Positions 1 through 8,240 of a stretch of DNA of 64,000 bases are shown one piece after another. The notes beneath the pieces were generated by a model that was not told the origin of the DNA, ran no database searches, and saw only the letters and a program-made list of their open reading frames with translations. The position numbers and the translations under genes are program-made. The DNA is from Geothrix sp. (GTDB taxonomy: Bacteria; Acidobacteriota; Holophagae; Holophagales; Holophagaceae). The DNA is taken from positions 310,001-374,000 of the forward strand of contig NZ_JAHRYQ010000001.1 of NCBI RefSeq assembly GCF_020622065.1, written 5' to 3'. The stretch's first letter is position 1; each line of letters opens with the position of its first letter.

Positions 1-1
1 T

Positions 2-310
2 CTCCTGGGGCTCGCCTACGGCCCCTTCTGGTTCAAGGACAACCAGAGTCTGGAACAGGAGATGGGCTATCTCCCCTGGTATTTCATCGCCGAGTGGGAT
101 GTGCTGGAACGCAGGCCGCGCTTCGGTGAAGAGGTGGTGGCTCACAGCGGGAGCCCCGGGGTCTTCTTTGGCCGGCACACGCCCCATTTGGACCTGAGGT
201 CCACGATGAAGCCGCTGCCTCCCGAATCCCGAAGCGAGGCCGAAATCCGCCAGGCCAGCCTGAAGGCCTACGGCGAAGCCTTGGTGAAGCACTTCCGCAA
301 GAAAGGCTAG
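2..310 (+). CDS. C-terminal part of an unidentified protein (5' end outside window)
   Basis: The frame is open from base 2 to a TAG at 308-310, giving 102 residues ending in FRKKG. An internal ATG at 62 is possible but the frame continues upstream without a stop, so I treat it as a 5'-truncated gene. The visible part is rich in aromatic and charged residues, with no signal peptide or membrane helix; I do not recognise the family. Its stop lies inside a CTAG that also forms the stop of a duplicated hpd tail on the other strand, so its 3' end may have been remodelled by recombination. Confidence 0.55.
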   Translation, partial: LLGLAYGPFWFKDNQSLEQEMGYLPWYFIAEWDVLERRPRFGEEVVAHSGSPGVFFGRHTPHLDLRSTMKPLPPESRSEAEIRQASLKAYGEALVKHFRKKG

Positions 311-481
311 AGAACACCGCGCTTCTTCTGATCCAGCTCAATGGAGTCGTACAGAGCCTGGAGAACGACGATGGGTGCCGAACCTCCCTCACCAGGAGGG
401 CGAATCTAACGAATGGCACGAGTCATTCCGGGAGAGGTCTGAGCCCGAAGGGCGAAGAGGTTGCCCTCGCCGAAGCCCATG
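307..481 (-). pseudogene. Broken duplicate of the hpd 3' end
   Basis: Bases 308-362 repeat bases 525-579 with a single difference (316 versus 533), and 460-481 repeat 581-602 exactly. Both pieces lie in the same order and orientation as in hpd, and read on the minus strand they encode the last residues of that protein, ending KKRGVL then TAG. In hpd the two pieces are adjacent; here 97 unrelated bases (363-459) separate them. High identity in both pieces points to recent duplication or recombination rather than slow decay. No upstream hpd sequence is present, so this is a fragment and not a functional gene. Confidence 0.7.
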
Positions 482-515
482 GGGCGACCGACCATCGGAG
501 GCTTCGGGGGAACAG

Positions 516-539
516 GCGCGGCGTTAGAGAACGCCGCGC
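516..539 (-). terminator. Hairpin across the hpd stop codon
   Basis: A perfect 10-bp inverted repeat (516-525 and 530-539, loop 526-529) covers the last codons and the TAA of hpd. On the minus strand it is followed only by CTGTTCC, so the U tract is poor. It may be a weak terminator or a 3' stabilising hairpin. The duplicate tail at 308-362 has lost the pairing half. Confidence 0.45.
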
Positions 540-1633
540 TTCTTCTGATCCAGCTCAATGGAGTCGTACAGAGCCTGGAAGTTGCCCTCGCCGAAGCCCA
601 TGTTCCCCCGCCGCTGGATGATCTCGAAGAACAGCGGCCCCAGCTGGTCTTCGGTGAAGATCTGGAGGAGGTAGCCGCTCTCGTCGCCATCGATCTGGAT
701 GCCCAGCTCCTGGGCCTCGGCGAGGCTTTCCCGCACGGTGTAGCCGCTCTTGGCGATGCGGCCCGGCAGCAGCTCGTAGTAGGTGTCGGGCACCCGGAGG
801 AACTTGAAGCCCTGGGCCTGGAGGGTGCGCAGCGTGTGGAAGATGTCGTTGGTGGACATGGCGATGTGCTGCACGCCCTGGCCCTTGTGCCGATCCACAT
901 ATTCCTGGACCTGGCTCTTCAGATCCGTGGGCTGGTTGATGGGGATGATCACCTGGTTGTTAGCGCTCTGCACCACCTTGGAATCGAGGCCGGTGCCCAG
1001 CGCGCCACGGATGTGGAACTCGCGGGTGACGACGAAGCCGTAGACGCGCTCGTAGAAGTCCACCAGGGCTTCCATTTCGGCGGGGCCCACATTGTTCGTG
1101 AGGTGATCCACCCGCACCAGGCCTGGATCGCAGAGAGCCTCGGCGGGGTCCGGCCCGAGGCCGGGCCAGAAGGCGCCCAGCTCACCCTTGCGCTCCACCA
1201 GGAAGTTCCAGACATCGCCCACGCCCCGGATGGCGGCGAAGCTGAGGGTGCCGTCCCCGAGCGCGTGGGTCTGGGGCTCGAGCATCACATGGGCGCCCTG
1301 GGCCCGGGCCTGGGCGAGGGCGAGGTCGAGGTCCTCCACCAGGAAATTGAGCGCGCAGACCCCCTCGCCGTGGGCCTGGAAGTAGTGCCCGGCCGGGTGG
1401 GAGGCGTCGGCTTCAAAGATGAGGATGTCCATGCGCTGCTGCCGCAGGTGCACCAGGCGGCCCCAGGGGTGGCGGCCGCTGGCGATCCGGGCGAAGCCCA
1501 GGCGCCGGTACAGGGGCTCCAGGCGGTCGATGGAGCCGGTCAGCTGGAAATGGTCGATGCGGTGCAGCCCCATGGGATTGCTGGCGGGCTTCGACGGCGT
1601 GGGAGAGGTGAGGGCGAAGCTGGGGCTGGACAT
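524..1633 (-). CDS. hpd: 4-hydroxyphenylpyruvate dioxygenase
   Basis: A 369-residue Fe(II) dioxygenase that converts 4-hydroxyphenylpyruvate to homogentisate in tyrosine catabolism; cytoplasmic. It shows the two-domain vicinal-oxygen-chelate layout. The three iron ligands are visible as H177 (VDHLTNN), H256 (GVQHIAM) and E337 (FFEIIQRRG). Length matches bacterial members. The ATG at 1631-1633 is preceded by GAGGATTCC, a reasonable ribosome site. The gene stands alone, convergent with the partial gene at the window edge; no other homogentisate-pathway gene is in view. An inverted-repeat operator candidate lies in its promoter. Confidence 0.95.
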   Translation of the reverse strand: MSSPSFALTSPTPSKPASNPMGLHRIDHFQLTGSIDRLEPLYRRLGFARIASGRHPWGRLVHLRQQRMDILIFEADASHPAGHYFQAHGEGVCALNFLVEDLDLALAQARAQGAHVMLEPQTHALGDGTLSFAAIRGVGDVWNFLVERKGELGAFWPGLGPDPAEALCDPGLVRVDHLTNNVGPAEMEALVDFYERVYGFVVTREFHIRGALGTGLDSKVVQSANNQVIIPINQPTDLKSQVQEYVDRHKGQGVQHIAMSTNDIFHTLRTLQAQGFKFLRVPDTYYELLPGRIAKSGYTVRESLAEAQELGIQIDGDESGYLLQIFTEDQLGPLFFEIIQRRGNMGFGEGNFQALYDSIELDQKKRGVL

Positions 1634-1692
1634 GGAATCCTCGTCGGGGGGGATGTCCCAGTCTGGCGTCGAAGGTCCGTGACGGGGATCAC

Positions 1693-1721
1693 ACCATAAT
1701 CGTTTACATGAGTGTAATCAA
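1693..1721 (-). promoter_or_regulatory. Candidate hpd promoter with an embedded inverted repeat
   Basis: On the minus strand TTGATT (1716-1721) and TATGGT (1693-1698) are 17 bases apart, about 60 bases upstream of the hpd start. Inside this promoter, 1704-1717 reads TTACA-TGAG-TGTAA, a 5-4-5 inverted repeat well placed for a repressor of aromatic amino acid catabolism. Assignment rests on motif inspection only. Confidence 0.4.
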
Positions 1722-1761
1722 TAGTTTAAACACCATTGGGTCAGATATGGAAATCAATGGA

Positions 1762-1786
1762 AACGGGCCCGCAGAGCGGGCCCGTT
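1762..1786 (-). terminator. Terminator of the rimP-nusA-infB operon
   Basis: A perfect 11-bp stem (1762-1772 with 1776-1786, loop AGA) lies 29 bases beyond the infB stop. On the minus strand it is followed by TCCATTGATTT, a moderate T-rich tail. Position and strength fit an intrinsic terminator at the end of the operon. Confidence 0.75.
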
Positions 1787-1814
1787 GGAAATCAGCATGG
1801 GGCTCGGATCGTCG

Positions 1815-4800
1815 TCAGCTGAGGCTGGTTGCGATGACCTTCTCCTTGCTGAAGAACTCGAGGAGATCCCCTTCCTTCAGCAGGTCGAAGCCGTCGATGG
1901 CGATGCCGCAGTCGAGGCCGTTCTTCACTTCGGACACATCTTCCTTGAAGCGCTTCAGGCTCTTCAGGGCGCCCTCGAAGAGGGTCTCCTCGCCGCGCTT
2001 CACGCGGACCTTGTGGTTCTTCTGGACCTTGCCCTCGGTGACGAAGCAGCCGGCGATGACGGTGCGGCCGATCTTGAAGAGCTGGCGGACCTCCGCCTGA
2101 CCGTGCACGGTCTCCTTCTCGGTGGCGTCCAGCATGCCGACCATGGCCTGCTCGATCTCCTCGGTCACCTTGTAGATGATGTCGTGGAAGCGCAGGTCCA
2201 CGCCCTCTTCGCGGGCGAGTTCCTCGGTCTTCTTCTCGGCCTTGGTGTGGAAGCCGATGATGGTGGCCTTGGAGGCTTCGGCGAGCAGCACATCGTTCTC
2301 GGTGACGGTGCCGGCGGCGCTGTGGATGATGCGCACCCGGACCTTGTCGGTGCTGAGCCGCTCGAGCTGGCCCACCAGCGACTCCACTGAACCCTGGGTG
2401 TCGGCCTTGATGATGAGCGCGAGCTCCTTGACCTGGCCGTCCTTGATGGTGCTGAACAGGGTTTCCAGCGTGGCGCGCTGCTTGAGGTGGGCCGCCTGCT
2501 TGGCCTTCTCCTGGCGGAACGACACGATGGTGCGGGCCTTGGGTTCATCCTCGACCACCTGGAAGTTGTCGCCGGCGCTGGGTACTTCCTCGAAGCCGAG
2601 GATCTGCACGGCGCTGGAGGGGCCGGCCTCGGTGACGCGCTGGCCCAGGTAGTCGAACATGGCACGGACACGGCCCATGGTGGCGCCGGCCACGAAGATG
2701 TCGCCGGCCCGCAGGGTGCCTCGCTGTACGAGCACGGTGGCCACGGGACCTCGGCCCCGGTCCAGGCGGCCTTCGATGATGGATCCGGCGGCGGGACAGT
2801 CGTAGACCGCCTTGAGTTCCTTCAGGTCCGCCACGAGGAGGAGCGTCTCGAGCAGTTCGTCGAGACCCTGCTGGGTCTTGGCGCTGACGAGGACGGCGGG
2901 CACATCGCCGCCGTAGGCCTCGGTCTGGACGCTGTGCTGGAGCAGGCCCTGCTGGACCTTGTCCGGGTTGGCGCCGGGCTTGTCGATCTTGTTGATCGCC
3001 ACGACCAGCGGCACATCCGCGGCCTTGGCGTGGTTGATGGATTCCACGGTCTGGGGCATGACGCCGTCGTCGGCGGCCACCACCAGGACGGCGATGTCCG
3101 TGACCTTGGCGCCACGGGCGCGCATCTTCGTGAAGGCTTCGTGACCTGGGGTGTCGAGGAAGACCACCTTGCGCAGCTCGCCGGTGTTCGGGTCCTTCAC
3201 ATTCACATGGTAGGCGCCCACATGCTGCGTGATGCCGCCGGCTTCGCCCGCGGCCACCTTGGTCTTGCGGATGGCGTCCAACAGTGAGGTCTTGCCGTGG
3301 TCGACATGACCCATGATGGTGACGACCGGGGGCCGGGGCAGCTTCTCGCCCACCACCTCGCCGGACTCGTCGGCGGCGATCTGGACATCCTCCTCGAAGG
3401 ACACGATGTCGGCGAGGAAGCCGAACTCGCGGGCGATGTCCTTGGCCATCTCGGTGTCGAGGGGCTGGTTGATGGTGGCGAAGATGCCCCGGTGGAGCAG
3501 CTTGGCCACCACATCCTTGGCGGGGCGGTTGCACTTCTCGGCGAGTTCCTTGACCGTCACGCCCTCGGAGAGCATGACGATGCCGATCTCCTCCTCGATG
3601 TACTCGCTGGCCACCTGCTGGGCACGGGAGCGGGGCTGGCGGAGCTTGAGGTCGAGTTCCTCCTCCTTGCTCCGGACATAGCCGCCCTTCTTCTTCTTGC
3701 CACCCACATGGGCGCCACGGCCAGGGCCCTTCTGGCTGTTGGGATCGATGGGACCCGAGGCCGGGATGGAGGGACCGCGACCGGGGCCGCCGGGGCGGGA
3801 ACCCATGCCGGGTCGGCCGGGACCGCCAGGGCGCGAACCCATGCCGGGACGGCCGGGGCCGCCAGGACCGCCGGGGCGTCCACCGGGGCCGCCGGGGCGG
3901 CTGCCGGGTCCGCTCGGCCGGCTACCGGGCGCAGGGCGGGCCTGGGGCAGCTGGATGTAGCGGGCGGGCTCCGTGGATCGGGGTGCCGGGGCCGGAGTAT
4001 CCGATGTCTTGATGCGGCTGAAGCCCTGGTCGGGCCTCATCTCCGTGATGGCGGGGGGGATGTAGGGGCGCCGCGAAGGGGAGACCGGCGCGGGCGCCTC
4101 GTGGCGCACTTCGCCACGGCCTGTGTTGGTGGCCATCGGCAGGACGGCCTTCTCCTTCTGGGGCATGCCGGAGCGCTGCACATTGCCAGGCACGGAGGAC
4201 TGGCCGGGCCGCTGCACCATGGGGCGGGCGCCCGCTTCGGGGCGGGGGCCCGAACCGGACGGCGTTCCCGCGGGGGCAGCCTGAGCCGGCCGCGGGGCCG
4301 CGGGGCCCGTGGGACGCGCGGGAGGCAGCTGGATGTAGCGGGCGGGCTTGTCATCCCGGGGAGCCGGGGCGGGAGTGCCCGTGGACACCTTCAGGCGGGA
4401 GAAGGTCTCCTGGGGAGCCTCCGCCTTGGCCGGTGCCGGGACAGGCTCGGCGGTGGCCGGAGCAGCCGGAGGCTGCGGGGCCGTGGGGGCCACGGGGGAA
4501 GCGGCCGTCGACTCCATTTTTGCGTCCTTGGCTTCAGCCTGCGGCGCGGGGGCAGGGACGGCGGCAGGAGCAGCGGGCGCGGAGGCGGGTTCGGCCTGAG
4601 GCTCCGGTCGGGGCTCGGGGCGGGGTTCGGCCTTCTTCACCAGCACCGCGGGGGCAGGCTTGGCGGGCTCGGCCTCCACCTTGGCGGGCGGCAGGTTCGG
4701 CGCCTTGACCACCTTCACGGCGGCGGAGGGCTTGTGGAGGGCGAGCGGCGGGGCCTCGGACTCTCCCTTGTGCTTGCCCTGGAAGGCCCGGCGGATCTGG

Positions 4801-4928
4801 TCCGCCTGGTCGTCGGTGAGGTTGGAGCTATGGCTCTTCCCTTGGAGGCCCAGGCGCTTATCGGCGGCCTCGATGACCTCCTGATTGGCGACTCCGAGCT
4901 CTTTGGCGAGTTGGTTGATACGCAGCAT
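1815..4928 (-). CDS. infB: Translation initiation factor IF-2
   Basis: A 1037-residue GTPase that delivers initiator tRNA to the 30S subunit. An IF2_N helix bundle occupies residues 1-50, then a very long Ala/Pro/Gly/Arg-rich linker to about 415. A second IF2_N-like segment (about 445-505) precedes the G domain with G1 GHVDHGKT at 540-547, DTPGHEAF and NKID, followed by domains II-IV. The linker contains two copies of a module with consensus FSRxKxS..TPAPAPR...ARYIQLPxARP and a run of [12 protein letters not shown] repeats. It is 57 bases downstream of nusA in the same operon. The ATG at 4926-4928 has a weak ribosome site, so coupling to nusA is likely. Confidence 0.97.
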   Translation of the reverse strand: MLRINQLAKELGVANQEVIEAADKRLGLQGKSHSSNLTDDQADQIRRAFQGKHKGESEAPPLALHKPSAAVKVVKAPNLPPAKVEAEPAKPAPAVLVKKAEPRPEPRPEPQAEPASAPAAPAAVPAPAPQAEAKDAKMESTAASPVAPTAPQPPAAPATAEPVPAPAKAEAPQETFSRLKVSTGTPAPAPRDDKPARYIQLPPARPTGPAAPRPAQAAPAGTPSGSGPRPEAGARPMVQRPGQSSVPGNVQRSGMPQKEKAVLPMATNTGRGEVRHEAPAPVSPSRRPYIPPAITEMRPDQGFSRIKTSDTPAPAPRSTEPARYIQLPQARPAPGSRPSGPGSRPGGPGGRPGGPGGPGRPGMGSRPGGPGRPGMGSRPGGPGRGPSIPASGPIDPNSQKGPGRGAHVGGKKKKGGYVRSKEEELDLKLRQPRSRAQQVASEYIEEEIGIVMLSEGVTVKELAEKCNRPAKDVVAKLLHRGIFATINQPLDTEMAKDIAREFGFLADIVSFEEDVQIAADESGEVVGEKLPRPPVVTIMGHVDHGKTSLLDAIRKTKVAAGEAGGITQHVGAYHVNVKDPNTGELRKVVFLDTPGHEAFTKMRARGAKVTDIAVLVVAADDGVMPQTVESINHAKAADVPLVVAINKIDKPGANPDKVQQGLLQHSVQTEAYGGDVPAVLVSAKTQQGLDELLETLLLVADLKELKAVYDCPAAGSIIEGRLDRGRGPVATVLVQRGTLRAGDIFVAGATMGRVRAMFDYLGQRVTEAGPSSAVQILGFEEVPSAGDNFQVVEDEPKARTIVSFRQEKAKQAAHLKQRATLETLFSTIKDGQVKELALIIKADTQGSVESLVGQLERLSTDKVRVRIIHSAAGTVTENDVLLAEASKATIIGFHTKAEKKTEELAREEGVDLRFHDIIYKVTEEIEQAMVGMLDATEKETVHGQAEVRQLFKIGRTVIAGCFVTEGKVQKNHKVRVKRGEETLFEGALKSLKRFKEDVSEVKNGLDCGIAIDGFDLLKEGDLLEFFSKEKVIATSLS

Positions 4929-4985
4929 GTAAGCGGACTACCTCGGCCTGGGGGTGGGGAACGGGAAGGGCTGCAGGACTACAGC

Positions 4986-6314
4986 CTACTCCCCGAAGTG
5001 AGCCTGCACGGCATCGATGAGACGGAAGGCCAGATCCTGATCCATGCCCTCCACCTGCATCAGCTGCTCGGCAGTAACAGTGTAGAGGGATTTGACATCG
5101 GGGTATCCGGCGGCGGCCAGACGGTCCGCGAGGGCGGCGTCCAGACCCTCGACCTGGATCGCATCCTGGAGGGTGGAGGCGGGCGCGGCGGCCTCCGCGG
5201 CCGGGGCGGCTTCGTCGCTGGCATCCGGCAAGGCCAGGCCCATGGCGATCTCGGCCTCGCGGCGCTTGTCGGCCTCGCTGCGGACATCGATGTTCCAGCC
5301 CGTGAGCTTGGCGGCCAGGCGCACATTCTGGCCCCGCTTGCCGATGGCGACGCTGAGCTGCTCGTCGTCGACGACCACTTCCACCCGGCGGCCCTCGGGG
5401 TCCACCAGGTTCACGCGGATGGCCTTGGCCGGGTTCAGCGCATTGGCGATGAACTGGGCGGAGTCGTCGGAATACCGGACGATGTCGATCTTCTCGTTCT
5501 TCAGCTCGCGGATGATGGCCTGCACGCGACTGCCCTTGAGGCCCACGCAGGCGCCCACGGGATCGACATCGGGATCGAGGCTGTGAACGGCCACCTTGGC
5601 GCGGTCGCCGGCCTCGCGCACGCAGTTGCGGATGACCACGGTGCCGTCATGGATCTCGGGGACTTCATTCTCGAAGAGCTTGATGAGCAGCCGCGGATCG
5701 GTGCGGCTGACCTGCACCTGGGGATCCTTGGCGCTGCGGTCCACGCTGACGATGACCACCTTGATGCGCTGGCCCTTGTCGAAGCGGTCACCGCGCAGCG
5801 CCTCGCTGCGGCGCAGCATGGCTTCCACCCGGTCGATCTCGAGGATGATGGCGCTCTTCTCGAAGCGCTTGACCTCGGCGACCACCACCTCACCGATGCG
5901 GTCGGCGAATTCGGTGAAGATGCGCTCGCGCTCGGCCTCGCGGACCTTCTGCACCAGCACCTGCTTGGCGGCCTGGGCGGCGATACGGCCCAGCTGGCTG
6001 GTGTCCTGGGGCAGCCAGAGGGTGTCGCCCTCGGCGGCATCGGGGTTCAGCTGCTGGGCTTCGGCCAGGCTGATCTCCAGATCCTCTTCCTCGACTTCGG
6101 CCACCACCTGCTTCAGGGCGTAGACATGGAACTCGCCAGTCTCCCGGTCCATCTGGGCCTGGAAGTTGCCGTAGAAATCCTGGGCATTGAAGTATTTGTC
6201 CGCGGCCTTGGCGAGGGCCTCCTCCACCGCTGCGAACACATCTTCTTCAGGGATCCCCTTTTCAGCGGCGATCATCTTCACGCTGTCGAAAAAGGTCGTT
6301 GCCACATTCGCCAT
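4986..6314 (-). CDS. nusA: Transcription termination/antitermination factor NusA
   Basis: A 442-residue RNA-polymerase-associated factor. The N-terminal polymerase-binding domain, S1 domain, and two KH domains can be followed ([14 protein letters not shown] and [12 protein letters not shown] mark KH loops), then an acidic Ala-rich linker and one C-terminal helix-hairpin-helix-like repeat ending in AHFGE. It is shorter than the E. coli protein, which has two such repeats. It begins one base after the rimP stop, so the two are translationally coupled. NusA is known to act on terminators in its own leader in other bacteria, which makes the hairpin at 6904-6929 relevant. Confidence 0.96.
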   Translation of the reverse strand: MANVATTFFDSVKMIAAEKGIPEEDVFAAVEEALAKAADKYFNAQDFYGNFQAQMDRETGEFHVYALKQVVAEVEEEDLEISLAEAQQLNPDAAEGDTLWLPQDTSQLGRIAAQAAKQVLVQKVREAERERIFTEFADRIGEVVVAEVKRFEKSAIILEIDRVEAMLRRSEALRGDRFDKGQRIKVVIVSVDRSAKDPQVQVSRTDPRLLIKLFENEVPEIHDGTVVIRNCVREAGDRAKVAVHSLDPDVDPVGACVGLKGSRVQAIIRELKNEKIDIVRYSDDSAQFIANALNPAKAIRVNLVDPEGRRVEVVVDDEQLSVAIGKRGQNVRLAAKLTGWNIDVRSEADKRREAEIAMGLALPDASDEAAPAAEAAAPASTLQDAIQVEGLDAALADRLAAAGYPDVKSLYTVTAEQLMQVEGMDQDLAFRLIDAVQAHFGE

Positions 6315-6315
6315 C

Positions 6316-6885
6316 TCAGGCCTCCTCGTCCTCGACGGCGCTTGTCTCTACGCCATCGGCATCCGGTAGTTCAGTCAAACGGGCGGCCAGGTGCTTGGGC
6401 CGCGGGGTCTTTTCTTCGTCGAAGGGTGCCAGCCGGGCCTTCTGGATGGCCTCGACCGGAATGGTCTTCAGGACGCCGTCCTCCTCGAGGGTGACGCTGC
6501 CCTCGGCCACGGGGCCGATCCAGCCCTTGAACCGCTTCTGGCCATTGATGGGGGCGGCGGTCTGCACGCGGCAGAGCCGCCCGGCAAAGCGGCGGAAGTG
6601 GTCGGCCTTGACCAGGGGGCGCTCCATGCCGGGGCTGCTGACTTCCACGCCGAGCTTCTCGCGCAGGTCGGGGAACTCCACATCCATCCAGAGGGCCAGG
6701 CCTTCGTGGGCGGTGGTGCAGTCGTCCAGGGTGACCTTGCGCCGGCTGGTCTCGGCATCCAGGTGGTCGATGTAGAGCCGCAGCACTTCGTCCCGGCCCT
6801 CGCGGGCGGTCTCCAGGTGCACCAGCTCGTAGCCCAGCAGGGCCAGCTGGCGTTCGAGGGGAGGCTGGACTTTCTTCAGATCCAC
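6316..6885 (-). CDS. rimP: Ribosome maturation factor RimP
   Basis: A 189-residue 30S assembly factor. The conserved segment VEVSSPGMERPL and the following SH3-like domain (near KGWIGPVAEGSVTL) identify the family. I chose the GTG at 6883-6885 because GGAG stands five bases upstream. The longer frame reaching an ATG at 6927 would start inside the leader terminator hairpin and adds unconserved residues. It is the first gene of rimP-nusA-infB, a widespread operon. The C-terminus is acidic (VEDEEA). Confidence 0.93.
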   Translation of the reverse strand: MDLKKVQPPLERQLALLGYELVHLETAREGRDEVLRLYIDHLDAETSRRKVTLDDCTTAHEGLALWMDVEFPDLREKLGVEVSSPGMERPLVKADHFRRFAGRLCRVQTAAPINGQKRFKGWIGPVAEGSVTLEEDGVLKTIPVEAIQKARLAPFDEEKTPRPKHLAARLTELPDADGVETSAVEDEEA

Positions 6886-6903
6886 TGAGGCTCCGGTTGA
6901 ACA

Positions 6904-6929
6904 ACAAAAAAGGTGGGCCGAACCCACCC
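6904..6929 (-). terminator. Intrinsic terminator in the leader of rimP-nusA-infB
   Basis: On the minus strand a GGTGGG-TTCGG-CCCACC hairpin (6913-6929) is followed directly by six T residues and then GTTGTT. It lies between the operon promoter (6976-7004) and the rimP start (6885), and no gene lies between promoter and hairpin. It therefore looks like an attenuator rather than the end of an upstream gene. Confidence 0.75.
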
Positions 6930-6975
6930 AGTCTTGGCACCCGAGACCGGGAGGCCATGGCCGAATTGAATGGCA

Positions 6976-7004
6976 AGTCTAGCGCTCATTCCCAGGAATC
7001 TCAA
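6976..7004 (-). promoter_or_regulatory. Promoter of rimP-nusA-infB
   Basis: On the minus strand TTGAGA (6999-7004) and TAGACT (6976-6981) are separated by 17 bases, a near-consensus sigma-70 promoter. Transcription would begin near 6969 and give a leader of about 85 bases before the rimP GTG, containing the terminator hairpin. Confidence 0.6.
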
Positions 7005-7023
7005 GGCGAGTTAATGGGTCTGT

Positions 7024-7200
7024 GCTCTCCGGGGGTTCCCCGCTGCGCGGACACCCCCGGGCCCCCGCGCAGGAACGCGGCCAAGCCGCGCTCCTGCTGA
7101 TCGCTCTCCGGGGGGTTCCCGCTGCGCGGACACTCCCGGGCCCCCGCGCATTGGCCCGGCAAAGCCGGGCCAATGCTTGATCCCTCTCTGGGGCCCCGAG
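7024..7200. repeat. Tandem structured intergenic repeat
   Basis: Two 48-base copies (7024-7071 and 7103-7150) share nearly all bases. A decayed beginning of a third copy can be seen from about 7180. Each copy can fold by pairing CCGGGGG with its complement about 20 bases later, around an inner CCGC-TGC-GCGG hairpin. Each is followed by a different hairpin: 7071-7093 (one mismatch) and 7150-7174 (perfect 11-bp stem, loop AAA). This occupies most of the 330-base gap between the rimP promoter and folD; I see no gene there. Confidence 0.7.
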
Positions 7201-7331
7201 CCATGCGTGTATGGTGGGGATCTCGGGGCTCGCCGCGCGAACCTTCCGCCGGCCCCGGCAAGCCGTGCCCCTGCCTAAATTCTTGATGAGGACCACAGGC
7301 GCGCTGGGCTTCAATGGAGGCTGGGGGACTC

Positions 7332-8240
7332 ATGGCCACCATCCTGGACGGCAAGGCGCACGCGGACCGCATGCTGGAGGCAGTGCGCCTCGGGGTCGAG
7401 GCCCGGAAGGCGGGAGGTCTTCGGGCCCCCGGGCTGGCGGTGGTGCTGGTGGGCGACGACCCGGCCAGCCAGGTCTATGTCCGCAACAAGTCCGCCGCCT
7501 GCGGCAGGGTGGGGATCATCTCCATCGAGCACCGGCTGGTCGCGGACACCCCCCAGGCGGACCTGGACGCCCTCATCGACCGCCTGAATGCCGATCCGGA
7601 GGTGGATGGCATCCTGGTGCAGCTGCCCCTGCCCAAGGGGTTGGATTCCAAGCGGGCCCTGCACCGCATCAGTCCGGCCAAGGATGTGGACGGCTTCCAT
7701 CCCGTGAACCAGGGCCTGCTGCTGGAGGGCCTGCCGGGCCTGCGCCCCTGCACGCCCAGTGCCTGCATGTCGCTGCTGGCCCACCATGGGGTGGAGCTCA
7801 AGGGCCTGCGGGCCGTGGTGCTGGGTCGCAGTGAGATCGTGGGCAAGCCCATGGCCCTCATGCTGCTGGAGCAGCACGCCACCGTGACCATCGCCCACAG
7901 CCGGACCAAGGACCTGCCGGAGGTCTGCCGGGAAGCGGACCTGCTGGTGGCCGCCGTGGGCCGTCCCGGCCTGGTGGAAGGCTCCTGGATCAAGCCCGGC
8001 GCCGTGGTGGTGGATGTGGGCATCAACCGGATCGAGGACGAGGTCCTGGGCGCCCGGATTTTCGCGGCTGAACCCAAGAAGCTGGAGACCCTCCGGGTCA
8101 AGGGTGCGGTACTCTGCGGCGATGTACGCTTCGGCGAGGCCATGCAGGTGGCTTCGGCCGTGACGCCGGTGCCGGGCGGCGTGGGGCCCCTGACCATCGC
8201 CGGGCTCCTGACCAATACCCTGCAGGCGGCGAACGGCTAG
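7332..8240 (+). CDS. folD: Bifunctional methylene-THF dehydrogenase / methenyl-THF cyclohydrolase
   Basis: A 302-residue cytoplasmic enzyme of one-carbon metabolism interconverting 5,10-methylene-THF and 10-formyl-THF. Family marks are YVRNKSAACGRVGI with the catalytic lysine, GILVQLPLPKG, the dinucleotide-binding VVLGRSEIVGKPMA, and PVPGGVGPLTIA near the end. I place the start at the ATG of MATILDG, behind a G-rich ribosome site; an in-frame ATG 18 bases upstream has a poorer site. Its TAG overlaps the stop of the convergent TonB receptor within a shared CTAG (8237-8240). It supplies folate one-carbon units used by the MTHFR and MetH encoded elsewhere in the window. Confidence 0.96.
   Translation: MATILDGKAHADRMLEAVRLGVEARKAGGLRAPGLAVVLVGDDPASQVYVRNKSAACGRVGIISIEHRLVADTPQADLDALIDRLNADPEVDGILVQLPLPKGLDSKRALHRISPAKDVDGFHPVNQGLLLEGLPGLRPCTPSACMSLLAHHGVELKGLRAVVLGRSEIVGKPMALMLLEQHATVTIAHSRTKDLPEVCREADLLVAAVGRPGLVEGSWIKPGAVVVDVGINRIEDEVLGARIFAAEPKKLETLRVKGAVLCGDVRFGEAMQVASAVTPVPGGVGPLTIAGLLTNTLQAANG

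Noticed and set aside
307-524. Small genes in the hpd downstream gap
   Set aside because: Frames there are pieces of the duplicated hpd tail or lack ribosome sites.
3297-6494. A 1065-codon open frame antisense to infB, nusA and rimP
   Set aside because: Its translation is a Gly/Leu/His/Asp-rich shadow of high-GC genes, without domains or ribosome site; the sense genes are certain.
6886-6927. ATG start of rimP at 6927
   Set aside because: It lies in the terminator stem; the GTG at 6885 has GGAG at ideal distance.
6886-6975. tRNA gene in the rimP leader, as in the E. coli metY-rimP operon
   Set aside because: No cloverleaf, T-arm or CCA can be formed; the structure is a simple terminator hairpin.
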